Source of the DNA: Nitrospirota bacterium
GTDB taxonomy: Bacteria > Nitrospirota > Thermodesulfovibrionia > Thermodesulfovibrionales > UBA9159
Direction of reading: 5' to 3'
Assembly: GCA_021790195.1 (NCBI GenBank)
Contig: JAJYIF010000012.1
Location: 34,502-98,501 of the forward strand
Length of the DNA stretch: 64,000 nt
A model generated the notes under the pieces. It was not told where the DNA came from. It saw only the letters and a program-made list of their open reading frames with translations, and did no database searches. A program made the translations under genes and the position numbers. Shown in pieces: positions 47,707 through 56,025 of this stretch; position 1 is the stretch's first letter, and the number at the start of each line of letters is the position of its first letter.

Positions 47707-49948
47707 CTCGTTTGCCTCCATTGCTTATGTCAACGTAGCTGACGCCCCAATCCGAAAGATCATAGGATTCCTCAGCCACTGGGTTTGTAATTATTTGCTT
47801 TGACCTGAACGCCGCTGCCTTTGCGATCCCTTTTGTGCGGCCACGCTTCTTCCCCAGTCTTCCGCGTCTCTTCTTCATCTGCTCAGGCAGGATTCTCCCT
47901 GTTTCTTCCGGCGAAGGATCACTGCGCTCTTCAACAGTCTCTACGTTCATGGTCGATCCAATGTCGGATATCGAATTGGCAGAGTGATGGTCCGCCGAAG
48001 GCGGAACGGGTTCATAAGGCATCGCTGGCACGTCTGTCTGCTGAGAGATCTGGCGCTGTCCTCCCTCAATGACCTTGCCATAGTCCTCCTGGCACACATT
48101 GAAAAGCCTAGCTATCTTCTGCCGGGAACCCGTACGTTTCGTGAGGTTCCATTCGGCAGTGGCGATTTCCCATATCTCCTCCTTTGCCAGCGCAAGGTCC
48201 ACGGGATCATAACTGAGCTTGAGCTGCTCTCGGGCGTAGCGGCATATCACCTTGTGAGTCCATAAGTTAAGGCCTTGCGTATAGCTTTGGCTCACGGCGC
48301 TCACAGGCACATAGGTCTTCCTAGCCTCGTCCAGCACATAGATCATCGAAAGGTCGGAAGGGTCGTATTTCACCTTAACTTTCTTCCCTATGCTGTCTTC
48401 GTGCTTTCTTTTCAGTGCTGTGAGGTTCATGTCGTTATAGAAGAGGTTGTTAAGCTCAATGCCGGAGCCGCTGATCGTTCGCCATTCGATCTTTCCCAGC
48501 ATTATCTCTAGCGCCTTCCTGCTTTCGGGGAGGGCGGGCTCAAACTCTTGCACACCGATCTTCCAGACCTGTGCAGGTATGTTGACCAGGCCCTTGTGCT
48601 TCTCCCGGTGGTAAACGTCAACGATCCATTTGTGCACCATCTCCATGAAAGCCTCATAGCTGATAACGGCGTTCTTCTTGGGGTCGTAGTCGTCCTTCTC
48701 GAAGATGTTCGAGAACGTGGTGCCTCGCTGCTGATGCAGAAGCCTTGTATTTAGTGTGCCGAAGAAGCGCTCAGCCGAGGGCTTATACCAGGGGCACTGG
48801 ACCGGCGCAAACTGTACCACAATGCCGAGCTGAAGGCAGGCGTCCTCAAAGTCCTGCCCATGGAATTCTTTCCCATTATCCACGACGACCGTCTCCATCA
48901 GTCCATATGCATCCCAAGTGTTCTTCACTCTGGGGTACCGCTTCCTGAGGTAGCTCTTCGGCGATATCGCATGCAGAAGGCACTGCATGACGCTGTGGTA
49001 GGATGGCGGCACGAACCCAACGAATATCCCGACTACACACTTGGTGTAGACGTCGATCGCGAGAGTCAGCCATGGCCGGCCGATCGGCATTCGGCGCTCC
49101 AAGTCCACTACAAACAGATCGAGCTTTGTATGGTCCATCTCGACACGCTCCAACGGCCTTGTCGGGCGCACCCCCTCTTTTTTCGGCATAAACTTGGCGT
49201 CAGCATACCGTTTACCAAACCTCGCCTTCGCCACCTCGTATGGGTCAAGCCTTTTGATAATACGCCGGATGGTGGAGACGTCCGGGTATCGCAGCAGATC
49301 CTTGCTGCCGGCTGCCTTCCTTAGATCGTTCTCGTGCTTGATCCTGGCAGTCACTGCATCGAATACCGCGGCCCGCGTTACTCTCTCCCGTACGAGGAAT
49401 TTTTCGCCGATCACCTGGTCCGTGATCTCTATGACCTCATCCTGTATTTTCCTCTGGCGGTTGCCCTTCAGGCTGTGCCTGGGGAAGAAGGACCGGATGT
49501 TCTGCCCTGATGCCACGTAATCGGTATACCAGGTGCAGACCTTCCAATAAGAGGGGGGCGTCAGATCCCCTGTCGCCCGTGCGATTGCATCTATCAATGG
49601 CTGGAAGACCTTTTTCGTCTTCCTATCTACGCCCGCATCGATCAGCTTCGTCACATAATCGAACTTCTTCCTCACTTCCGCCCTGAGGGCCTCGGGCAGC
49701 TCCGTGAGGTCAGCCTCAAGGAGTCCCCGAATCTTCTTTTTGGCGAAGGATTCCTCCCCTTCGTCATTCAATAACCATAAATGTCCATCAAACAGAAGGT
49801 CGATCAATTCGTCTTTGGGCTTCGTGATGCAAGTGTTTGACGCTACGTCTTTCAGCTGCAGCTTTCCCGTAGGAATGCTCTGCTCAACGATGTATTCCCT
49901 TTTGCCCATAACGACCCTCTGTCCCTTTGCAAATTTACGAAATTTCAA
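47696..49948 (-). CDS. tnsB: TnsB/TniA-type DDE transposase
   Basis: A 750-residue transposase with a Mu/retroviral-integrase DDE core. The catalytic residues are D272 (VEMDHTKLD), D357 (VVVDNGKEF) and E393 (PSAERFFGT). N-terminal helix-turn-helix domains that would bind the transposon ends precede the core, and a beta-barrel plus a Lys/Arg-rich tail contacting TnsC follow. The TTG 49948 overlaps the tnsA stop; an alternative ATG is at 49909. Confidence 0.95.
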   Translation of the reverse strand: MKFRKFAKGQRVVMGKREYIVEQSIPTGKLQLKDVASNTCITKPKDELIDLLFDGHLWLLNDEGEESFAKKKIRGLLEADLTELPEALRAEVRKKFDYVTKLIDAGVDRKTKKVFQPLIDAIARATGDLTPPSYWKVCTWYTDYVASGQNIRSFFPRHSLKGNRQRKIQDEVIEITDQVIGEKFLVRERVTRAAVFDAVTARIKHENDLRKAAGSKDLLRYPDVSTIRRIIKRLDPYEVAKARFGKRYADAKFMPKKEGVRPTRPLERVEMDHTKLDLFVVDLERRMPIGRPWLTLAIDVYTKCVVGIFVGFVPPSYHSVMQCLLHAISPKSYLRKRYPRVKNTWDAYGLMETVVVDNGKEFHGQDFEDACLQLGIVVQFAPVQCPWYKPSAERFFGTLNTRLLHQQRGTTFSNIFEKDDYDPKKNAVISYEAFMEMVHKWIVDVYHREKHKGLVNIPAQVWKIGVQEFEPALPESRKALEIMLGKIEWRTISGSGIELNNLFYNDMNLTALKRKHEDSIGKKVKVKYDPSDLSMIYVLDEARKTYVPVSAVSQSYTQGLNLWTHKVICRYAREQLKLSYDPVDLALAKEEIWEIATAEWNLTKRTGSRQKIARLFNVCQEDYGKVIEGGQRQISQQTDVPAMPYEPVPPSADHHSANSISDIGSTMNVETVEERSDPSPEETGRILPEQMKKRRGRLGKKRGRTKGIAKAAAFRSKQIITNPVAEESYDLSDWGVSYVDISNGGKRDAA

Positions 49949-50592
49949 GCTGCTTTACTCCTTATCTGGGGGAGCGCAAGCGACAGTCTCACTTCACTCC
50001 CCGGGTTAATCGGTTTCGATAGATCGATCCACAGGATCCCCCTGAAGATGAGGGCATAGACTGTCGCTGCTCTCATTCCTTTCAATGGGAATCCCTTGAT
50101 GATCTTTTCCAGTTTTAGTGTCTCCTTCTCCCCAAATATTTCATGTAGAAGGATCTGATGTTCATTTGTTATCCGCGTCTTGGCGTATTTGTAGATGAAC
50201 TTGACGTTGTTGAGCCTGGGTTGGATGCGGATATCCTTGTCCGTCACCACAATGAAGTCGTACCCTTCTCTCCGGCAAATGGGTCCGACCGTCCTAAAGA
50301 GTTCTACATATTCCTCCTTTTTCGCTTTCTCTTCGCTCTTGACCTCAATGATCTGCTTCCTGTTAGGCCTTACGACACGAATATCGGGAGTGTACTTATG
50401 GATCTTTCCGTCTAAGAAGTACTCAATCTTCAGTGGCTGCGTGTCATAACTGAGTACCTCAGGATCGATTTCGAGGAGGTATAGATAGTCACGTTCCAGT
50501 TGTGACTCCCACCACACCATCCTGCCGTTCTTGATGCTCGGGAACTTTCCGATTACCTTCCTCCCGCCGTTTGTTATTCTTCTTCTTACCAC
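49945..50592 (-). CDS. tnsA: TnsA-type endonuclease
   Basis: A 215-residue PD-(D/E)XK-fold nuclease that cuts the 5' strands during cut-and-paste transposition. Catalytic residues are E33 (WESQLERDYL), D70 (YTPDIRV) and E83-x-K85 (IIEVKSEE). Its presence means this element excises rather than copies itself. The GTG start follows AAGGAGG. It heads a four-gene operon transcribed leftwards, as tnsA sits next to the transposon end in Tn7. Confidence 0.94.
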   Translation of the reverse strand: MVRRRITNGGRKVIGKFPSIKNGRMVWWESQLERDYLYLLEIDPEVLSYDTQPLKIEYFLDGKIHKYTPDIRVVRPNRKQIIEVKSEEKAKKEEYVELFRTVGPICRREGYDFIVVTDKDIRIQPRLNNVKFIYKYAKTRITNEHQILLHEIFGEKETLKLEKIIKGFPLKGMRAATVYALIFRGILWIDLSKPINPGSEVRLSLALPQIRSKAA

Positions 50593-50779
50593 CTATTAGC
50601 CTCCTTGGAAATGTTATTTTTCACCTAGATTCCCATCGCAGTGCCTTCCATGTAACGCACTTTGTACACCGAGCCCTTTTGTGCGGACGAACAAATTACA
50701 TCCTGAGGAAAAATGATTCAACAGCCGGAAGAGTCGAGCGATGGCACTTCATCAGGATTTGCTTCTGGAAAAGACTGCG

Positions 50780-50842
50780 GTATCATTATGGTACTTCTTT
50801 TTACTAAAGTATCACAATGATACTTCACATTGCAAGTATCAA
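50780..50842. repeat. GTATCA half-site array upstream of tnsA (candidate TnsB-binding end)
   Basis: Five copies of a GTATCA-like half-site in about 60 bp: direct copies near 50780, 50808 and 50835 at 27-28-bp spacing, with inverted partners. One pair makes a perfect palindrome, aagtatca-caa-tgatactt (50807-50825). It lies about 190 bp upstream of tnsA, where the Tn7 right end and TnsB sites are expected. The exact TGT/ACA terminus was not identified. The rest of 50593-51156 holds no gene. Confidence 0.5.
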
Positions 50843-51156
50843 CGTCTCAGATTATGAAATAACAGGAACAACCGCTCCATATACTTGCCCTCCTTTCGTG
50901 CTTCGCCATTGCTTTGACCTCGTCAGACACATGGCCTTAACATTAATTAGCATGAGGAGGAAAACTTTCCCGCACTTGAAAGAAATCTACTGGCACCTAT
51001 CCGGCCTGATTCTTATTTGACATCATGCCAGACCTCTCGGTGTCATAGAAACTTCCCTCTCTTCTTACATGCCTAACAATGCAAAAACGCCTAAGCCCTT
51101 TAAAAGAAAGCTCTTATAAAAAATTTACGTTTGGCCTATAATTGTCATATAGACGA

Positions 51157-52398
51157 ATGAATGAAATTCTATTTGATCCTCAGTTGCTCATGACGGCTGA
51201 GCCTGTTCTGCCTGTCCTGGATGCCAAAGACAGCGAGGCAGTGGCGTCAGCGCTTGAAATTGCATTCTTCGCGAGCCTATCTACAAACGAAGGCCGATCC
51301 CCCGAGTTTTCTTTCGTTGTCTTATCGGACATTTCCGACATTTCCAGTGCGACGAGATTGATCACTCCAGAGCCACTGACACCCGAGAGGCTCAACTTTT
51401 TGGCGCCTGCTTTTGATCCAGAAGAGAGGTGCTTAATCGTAGCCCCCGACAAGCAGAAACAACTGAAGATTTTCGGAATAAGGCGGACACCGTATCCACC
51501 TCGCTTCTCTGGAATAAGGTTGCCACCTCTGGTGCTTGTCGACGGTCCGGGTCGGGTAGCCTTGCTGATTAACGATAAGCACGTTCTTTACGATCGGGGC
51601 CGCTTGCGCTGGGAAGATGAGGATTGCCTTAAGGAATGGGTGAGTGAGAGCACGGATCATATCGTGGGATATGTGTCCACCCCGACGGAGTTAGGTCAAG
51701 GTCTACGGCTCGGCCTTGACTCGATCTTTAAGTATGATGAGCATCAATGGAACTTACACGAAGCCACCTTCCGCAGGCATGCAAGAGACATCGCCCCGCA
51801 CCTGATTAGCGGGTCGTTACGGCTAATCGCCAAACGTGTGAAAGATGCCCGTCATGGCGGCGCTCTGCTTCTCTTACCCGAAGCCGCTATTGAAGAGGTC
51901 GCAAGTGACGGCCGCTGGTTCATTGACGGTCAAACCGATCTTCAGCATTGGGTTCTTACGTCGGCTGCCCTTCGAACTCATCTTTCATTGGCGTTAGAGG
52001 GAATCTGGGTCATTGCTGACTTGAACGACGACTTTAAGAAGGATCCTTCGCGATGGGCGCGAGAGGTACTCAAGCCCCGCTTTGATGACGCTTTACATGG
52101 CTTGGAGTTTTCTTGTCAGCAATGCGCACGCTTCACCCAAGTTGATGGAACAGTTGTATTGGGAACCGATTTACGAGTGCTCGGCTTCGGAGCGCGCCTG
52201 AAGGCTCCAAAGCCACAAAACCTCCCCGATGGTTGTCAGGAATTCTTATCATCACGAGGCACCCGTCATAGTTCGATGGCTTGTGCGGTAGATTCGTTGG
52301 ATGGCGCTCTGGGAATCGTCATCTCACAAGACGGACATGCTGTCGTATTCAACAAGCCAGCGGGGATGCCTCTAGAACATAGAGAGTTGATCCTGTAA
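51157..52398 (+). CDS. Diadenylate-cyclase-like (DAC) domain protein
   Basis: A 413-residue protein. The C-terminal 100 residues match the DAC fold: a D-G-T in VDGTVVLGTDLRVLGFGARL (about 330-350; compare DGA), and R-G-T-R-H-S at 367-372 (compare GTRHR), followed by DSLDGALGIVISQDGHAVVF. The N-terminal half may be one of the sensor modules found before DAC domains in conflict systems. If active it would make c-di-AMP or another linear or cyclic nucleotide. A TATAAT at 51137-51142 precedes ATG 51157. Confidence 0.65.
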   Translation: MNEILFDPQLLMTAEPVLPVLDAKDSEAVASALEIAFFASLSTNEGRSPEFSFVVLSDISDISSATRLITPEPLTPERLNFLAPAFDPEERCLIVAPDKQKQLKIFGIRRTPYPPRFSGIRLPPLVLVDGPGRVALLINDKHVLYDRGRLRWEDEDCLKEWVSESTDHIVGYVSTPTELGQGLRLGLDSIFKYDEHQWNLHEATFRRHARDIAPHLISGSLRLIAKRVKDARHGGALLLLPEAAIEEVASDGRWFIDGQTDLQHWVLTSAALRTHLSLALEGIWVIADLNDDFKKDPSRWAREVLKPRFDDALHGLEFSCQQCARFTQVDGTVVLGTDLRVLGFGARLKAPKPQNLPDGCQEFLSSRGTRHSSMACAVDSLDGALGIVISQDGHAVVFNKPAGMPLEHRELIL

Positions 52399-52648
52399 CG
52401 CTGAGACAGCAAGCTTAAGTAAAAGCTGCCGGATCTTACTTGTTTGCGTCAATTCTTCTTGACAACATCTCCTGAGTTTGATATAAATGAAAACTGCGCT
52501 TGTTCTTTGAAAAGTTGGGAGTAGTCGAATCGCATCTGACCTCGATATCTTGTATTCAGATGCGGCATAAGATTTCTATACCTCCTGCCCAATTAGATAT
52601 GCATTAGAAAGAGGAGGCGACACTGATGGGTCGGTATAGGAGCTCATT

Positions 52649-53221
52649 ATGCATCTGTCAAACAGCTGTCTCGCCGAAGCATACTGCCAAGACTCGTACA
52701 CTCCGGAAACTCACGACATAACTTCAGAGGCATTCTGTCGCGCAAGAGAAACCTTCAAGCCTAAGAAGGGCGAGTTTAGGAACTGGGTTGGTATCCAGAG
52801 AAGCGGAGTTCGTAGAGAAGACTGGCGGTTTCGGCAAAGAGTAGCGTATCTTGAAGAGGTTCAGGCGGCTAATGAGGAAGAATGCAGCAAAATCCTGCGT
52901 TGGGAAGAATCGAGCGACGACATCTTCTTCAATCTTTACGACGAGAAATGGACCCCGTTCCTCCGAACCCCAAAAGCAATCTTCAACATTCCGTTTCGTA
53001 AAGAGCAGAAAAAGATAATAAGGAACCTGCTCCACTCAGTCGATAGAAGATCGCGTATCATAATTCAAAAGAGGTTTTTTGAGGGAAAGGACCTGAAAAG
53101 AATAGCCGCAGAGCTCAGGATTACTAAATCGACAGTCCAGAGAGCTGAAAAGAAGACACTCCATATCTTCCGCGAAAAACTGTCGAAAAAAGGCATCATT
53201 TTAGATCATTTAGTAGCGTAA
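52649..53221 (+). CDS. Sigma-70-family-like factor
   Basis: A 190-residue protein. The C-terminal 65 residues are sigma region 4: LLHSVDRRSRIIIQKRFFEGKDLKRIAAELRITKSTVQRAEKKTLHIFREKL, with a clear helix-turn-helix. The N-terminal part contains FKPKKGEFRNWVG, a shortened region-2-like pattern. It may redirect RNA polymerase to island genes. A 31-codon frame with a strong AGAGGAGG site (52626-52721) overlaps its start out of frame and could act as a leader peptide. Confidence 0.75.
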   Translation: MHLSNSCLAEAYCQDSYTPETHDITSEAFCRARETFKPKKGEFRNWVGIQRSGVRREDWRFRQRVAYLEEVQAANEEECSKILRWEESSDDIFFNLYDEKWTPFLRTPKAIFNIPFRKEQKKIIRNLLHSVDRRSRIIIQKRFFEGKDLKRIAAELRITKSTVQRAEKKTLHIFREKLSKKGIILDHLVA

Positions 53222-53404
53222 CCGAATTTCGTAACAAGCGCAAAGAGGATAACGATCTGCTAGAGACCCCGAAGACGGAGTAAGTGGTTCTCATCTCCGG
53301 GGATATACCTCAGTAGATCGGCAGCACCTGGCTGGCCTTCTCGGAGGAAGGTTGAACAACCGGCATTGTCGGTGCCAAAATACATTGAACGACCCATCAG
53401 TTAC
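53222..53404. other. Structured non-coding gap
   Basis: No gene is seen. Several hairpins can form: ccttc-(6)-gaagg at 53336-53351, ggtt-(4)-aacc at 53350-53361, and ggcagcacc with ggtgcc enclosing them. It looked tRNA-like at first but lacks a matching acceptor stem. It may be the sigma gene's 3' UTR or a small RNA. Confidence 0.35.
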
Positions 53405-53437
53405 GGGCCACCCTCACGAAGAGGCGTGGCCCTTTGT
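53405..53437 (+). terminator. Intrinsic terminator after the sigma-like gene
   Basis: A stem gggccac/gtggccc (53405-53411 with 53426-53432) is extended by cctc/gagg around an acgaa loop, and tttgtt follows. Confidence 0.75.
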
Positions 53438-53525
53438 TATTTGATTCGGATCGTCTATGTAATCGCCAGTCGACAAAAACTCAATAAGTACCCCGTTTCA
53501 ATTTTCCAGTGGACCTTTTCGAGTT

Positions 53526-53559
53526 TTTTTGTCATAATTAGTGTATACTATGACAAAAA
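53526..53559. promoter_or_regulatory. 11-bp inverted repeat over the methyltransferase start codon
   Basis: Perfect arms tttttgtcata (53526-53536) and tatgacaaaaa (53549-53559) with a 12-bp spacer. The right arm contains the ATG of the methyltransferase. TATACT (53543-53548) lies between the arms. It fits an autoregulatory operator, or an RNA hairpin masking initiation. Confidence 0.75.
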
Positions 53560-54845
53560 CGAGGAATAGTCCGATAATCTCGCTTTTTAGTGGAGCCATG
53601 GGTCTTGACTTGGGGCTGGAAGCGGCCGGCTTCACACCACTAGTTGCCGTTGAGACGAATAAGGCAGCCGTTGCAACAATCAAGGCGAACAAACCAAAAC
53701 TCCCCATCATTGATAGATCCATCAGAGAAGTATCGACACGGGAGATTCTCGAAAAGGCTAAACTATCCCCGCGCGAGGCGACCCTTGTCTCGGGAGGCCC
53801 TTGTTGTCAAGCGTTCAGTACTGCAGGTAAACGCAAGTCCGTATGCGACCCTCGAGGGCGATTGTTTGAAGACTTCCTGCGGGTAGTGCGAGAAACTCAA
53901 CCACGGTTCTTTGTAATGGAGAATGTTAAAGGTTTATTGTCGGCAGCTATAAAACACCGCCCTTTAAAAGAACGCGGCCCGGGGTTCCCACCTCTTGCTC
54001 CGGAAGAAGAATTGGGTTCGGCCTTCAGGCTGATCCTCAGGGAACTCGAATCGCTCAACTATTATGTGATATATACCCTCGTTAATGCGGCCGATTACGG
54101 ATCAGCCCAGATACGATATAGAGTGATTATAATAGGCAGCCGGGACGGAGAGAACATCTCGGCCCCCCAAAAGACCCATTCAGAAGAAGGCTCAAAGGGT
54201 ACTCTGAAGTGGGTAACGTTGAGAGAGGCGTTGCGTGGGATAAAGTCCAAAGAATGGACCGATTTCTCTGAAAGCAGGATGCGTTATCTGAGGATGATCA
54301 GACCCGGTGAGAACTGGAGTTCTCTTCCGAAGAGACTCCAGAGGAAAGCGATCGGTGGTGCCTATGACTCCTGGGGCGGCAGGAAAGGTTTCTGCAGGCG
54401 GCTATCTTTGAAAGAACCCTCGCCCAGTCTGACAACAGCGCCAGACGGTAGAGCTACAACCCTTTGCCACCCAAGAAAAGACCGTCCTCTATCTGTCGAG
54501 GAGTATAGACGGATCCAAGACTTCCCGCCAGACTATGTTTTCGAGGGCAGCGTTAAAGAAAAATATAAGATGATCGGGAATGCCGTCCCGTTGAGTATCG
54601 GGAAAGCAGTCGGCGACATGTTGCAGAGTACGATGGAAATTACTGAGAACGAAGGATTACCTGAAGATGCGACCAATAGAAAGGGGCTGGTTGTTTGTGC
54701 AGACCCTGAATTAGAGAAACGTTTGAAAAACCGCCCAAGGACTCAGCTCCCCCCTCTAAGCCATAGGGAGAACCGAGACCCTGTAGCGGCTAAAGAATGG
54801 GTTGCACAAATCGGTAGCATGTCAGTTTCCGCCGAAAAAACCTGA
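53550..54845 (+). CDS. DNA (cytosine-5-)-methyltransferase
   Basis: A 431-residue C5 methyltransferase. Motif I is SLFSGAMGLDLGLEAAGF, motif IV is GGPCCQAFSTAG (catalytic C86; the usual second Pro is Cys85), motif VI FFVMENVKGL, motif VIII AQIRYRV, and motif X GNAVPLSIGKAVG. The target-recognition domain between 220 and 330 is short, so the site cannot be predicted. No ribosome-binding site is visible before ATG 53550, which sits in an inverted repeat. It converges on the PDT-like gene with a 25-bp gap. Confidence 0.95.
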   Translation: MTKTRNSPIISLFSGAMGLDLGLEAAGFTPLVAVETNKAAVATIKANKPKLPIIDRSIREVSTREILEKAKLSPREATLVSGGPCCQAFSTAGKRKSVCDPRGRLFEDFLRVVRETQPRFFVMENVKGLLSAAIKHRPLKERGPGFPPLAPEEELGSAFRLILRELESLNYYVIYTLVNAADYGSAQIRYRVIIIGSRDGENISAPQKTHSEEGSKGTLKWVTLREALRGIKSKEWTDFSESRMRYLRMIRPGENWSSLPKRLQRKAIGGAYDSWGGRKGFCRRLSLKEPSPSLTTAPDGRATTLCHPRKDRPLSVEEYRRIQDFPPDYVFEGSVKEKYKMIGNAVPLSIGKAVGDMLQSTMEITENEGLPEDATNRKGLVVCADPELEKRLKNRPRTQLPPLSHRENRDPVAAKEWVAQIGSMSVSAEKT

Positions 54846-54870
54846 TCTGGTCGCAGTCGAGATCGAGCAT

Positions 54871-56022
54871 TTAGATCCCTTCAAAAGAAGGGAACTCCGT
54901 CCCCTTATCATGGTAATCCTCTTTATATTTATCGAAAAGAGACTTTTGCGCATCTTCACACGCTACACCTCTTTCAATAGCCTCAAAGTGCTTAACGATG
55001 CTCTCCCTTATAAAGGACTCAACTATGTCCGACCTGAAACCATGTACCATGATGTTTAGTTTCGGACATGCAAAAAAGCACGCTTTCCCGCCGGTATGAC
55101 TTATGAAATCTTTCTCCAGGTAGTCTGGATATCTCAGAGAAATATGGTTTCTCACCTCTTCGATATACGATGTCTTTGTTGTACCAGCATCATTCAATAT
55201 CTTTATGTCCGAATCGAGGGTAGTTTCGGGATAAATCGCAGCAGTCGAAATATCCTTCTGCTCCATTATTAGGCCGGTCCGTCCGTATCCTCTTTCGGTA
55301 ACGAAGATTGCTTTCGGTATATTATCGATATGCTTTGCGTACGCCGCAAAGGAATCAAACATTTCGTGCTGTTCATCCGTCAACGTTACCCCGAGGGAGG
55401 GCATCTCTATGCAACTTATCCGATAGCTCTTTGGCAACGCGACGGCCTTCAGCTCTGTCCATTTCTCGCCAATCCATTCTTTGTCGCTGTCCCTTCCTAA
55501 CAGTGCAAAAACAGTAAAGTTCAGTCTATCCGCTACGTTGTCTATTAGGATCTGTTGCGTGTCCTCATCACACAGCTCCGGAGGACATAAGACGGCATCC
55601 CATTTACTTTCTTCGCTAAATAGCTTATGAGCTTCAGGAGTAGAGTCAACGCCATCAAAAAGCTTCCCTTCCAAGAAAACGCTGCACTGTTCTTTGGCTA
55701 CTTTGACGGAGATCACTCTTTTGATATCTTCTTCTTTCGTGCCAGTTCTAACGATGCAAGCAAAATCGATCCAGAAAGGCCATATGGAATGTGCTCTTAT
55801 CCCTCTATCGAATAACGATGCTGCAGCTCCGGAAAGAGATATCTCACCGCCGTTGGAATTCCACATCGGAAGGACAGCCAAATAATGGCCTTCGGATACA
55901 GCTTCAATGATTTCATGGAATTTTAGAGTATTCTCGAACTCTACGTTAGGGAAACGTGCAGTGGTCGCCTTACCGGTCCACGATTCCTTGCCTTGATAGA
56001 CTATCAGCTTATCAACCGACAA
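54871..56022 (-). CDS. Prephenate-dehydratase-fold protein, unknown function
   Basis: A 383-residue protein whose first 110 residues echo the periplasmic-binding-like PDT fold: VYQGKESWTGKATTARFPNVEF...LKFHEIIEAVSEGHYLAVLPMWNSNGGEI, compare FEAV-x-x-G-x-x-x-x-VVPIENS-x-x-G. The dehydratase TRF motif is absent, so catalysis is unlikely; ligand sensing is possible. The C-terminal half is unrecognised. The TTG 56022 follows the ParB-like gene stop by three bases, so the two are coupled. Confidence 0.55.
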   Translation of the reverse strand: MSVDKLIVYQGKESWTGKATTARFPNVEFENTLKFHEIIEAVSEGHYLAVLPMWNSNGGEISLSGAAASLFDRGIRAHSIWPFWIDFACIVRTGTKEEDIKRVISVKVAKEQCSVFLEGKLFDGVDSTPEAHKLFSEESKWDAVLCPPELCDEDTQQILIDNVADRLNFTVFALLGRDSDKEWIGEKWTELKAVALPKSYRISCIEMPSLGVTLTDEQHEMFDSFAAYAKHIDNIPKAIFVTERGYGRTGLIMEQKDISTAAIYPETTLDSDIKILNDAGTTKTSYIEEVRNHISLRYPDYLEKDFISHTGGKACFFACPKLNIMVHGFRSDIVESFIRESIVKHFEAIERGVACEDAQKSLFDKYKEDYHDKGTEFPSFEGI

Positions 56023-56025
56023 GGT

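Noticed and set aside
53281..53385. tRNA-like folding
   Set aside because: The apparent D- and T-arms have no matching acceptor stem or proper anticodon arm.
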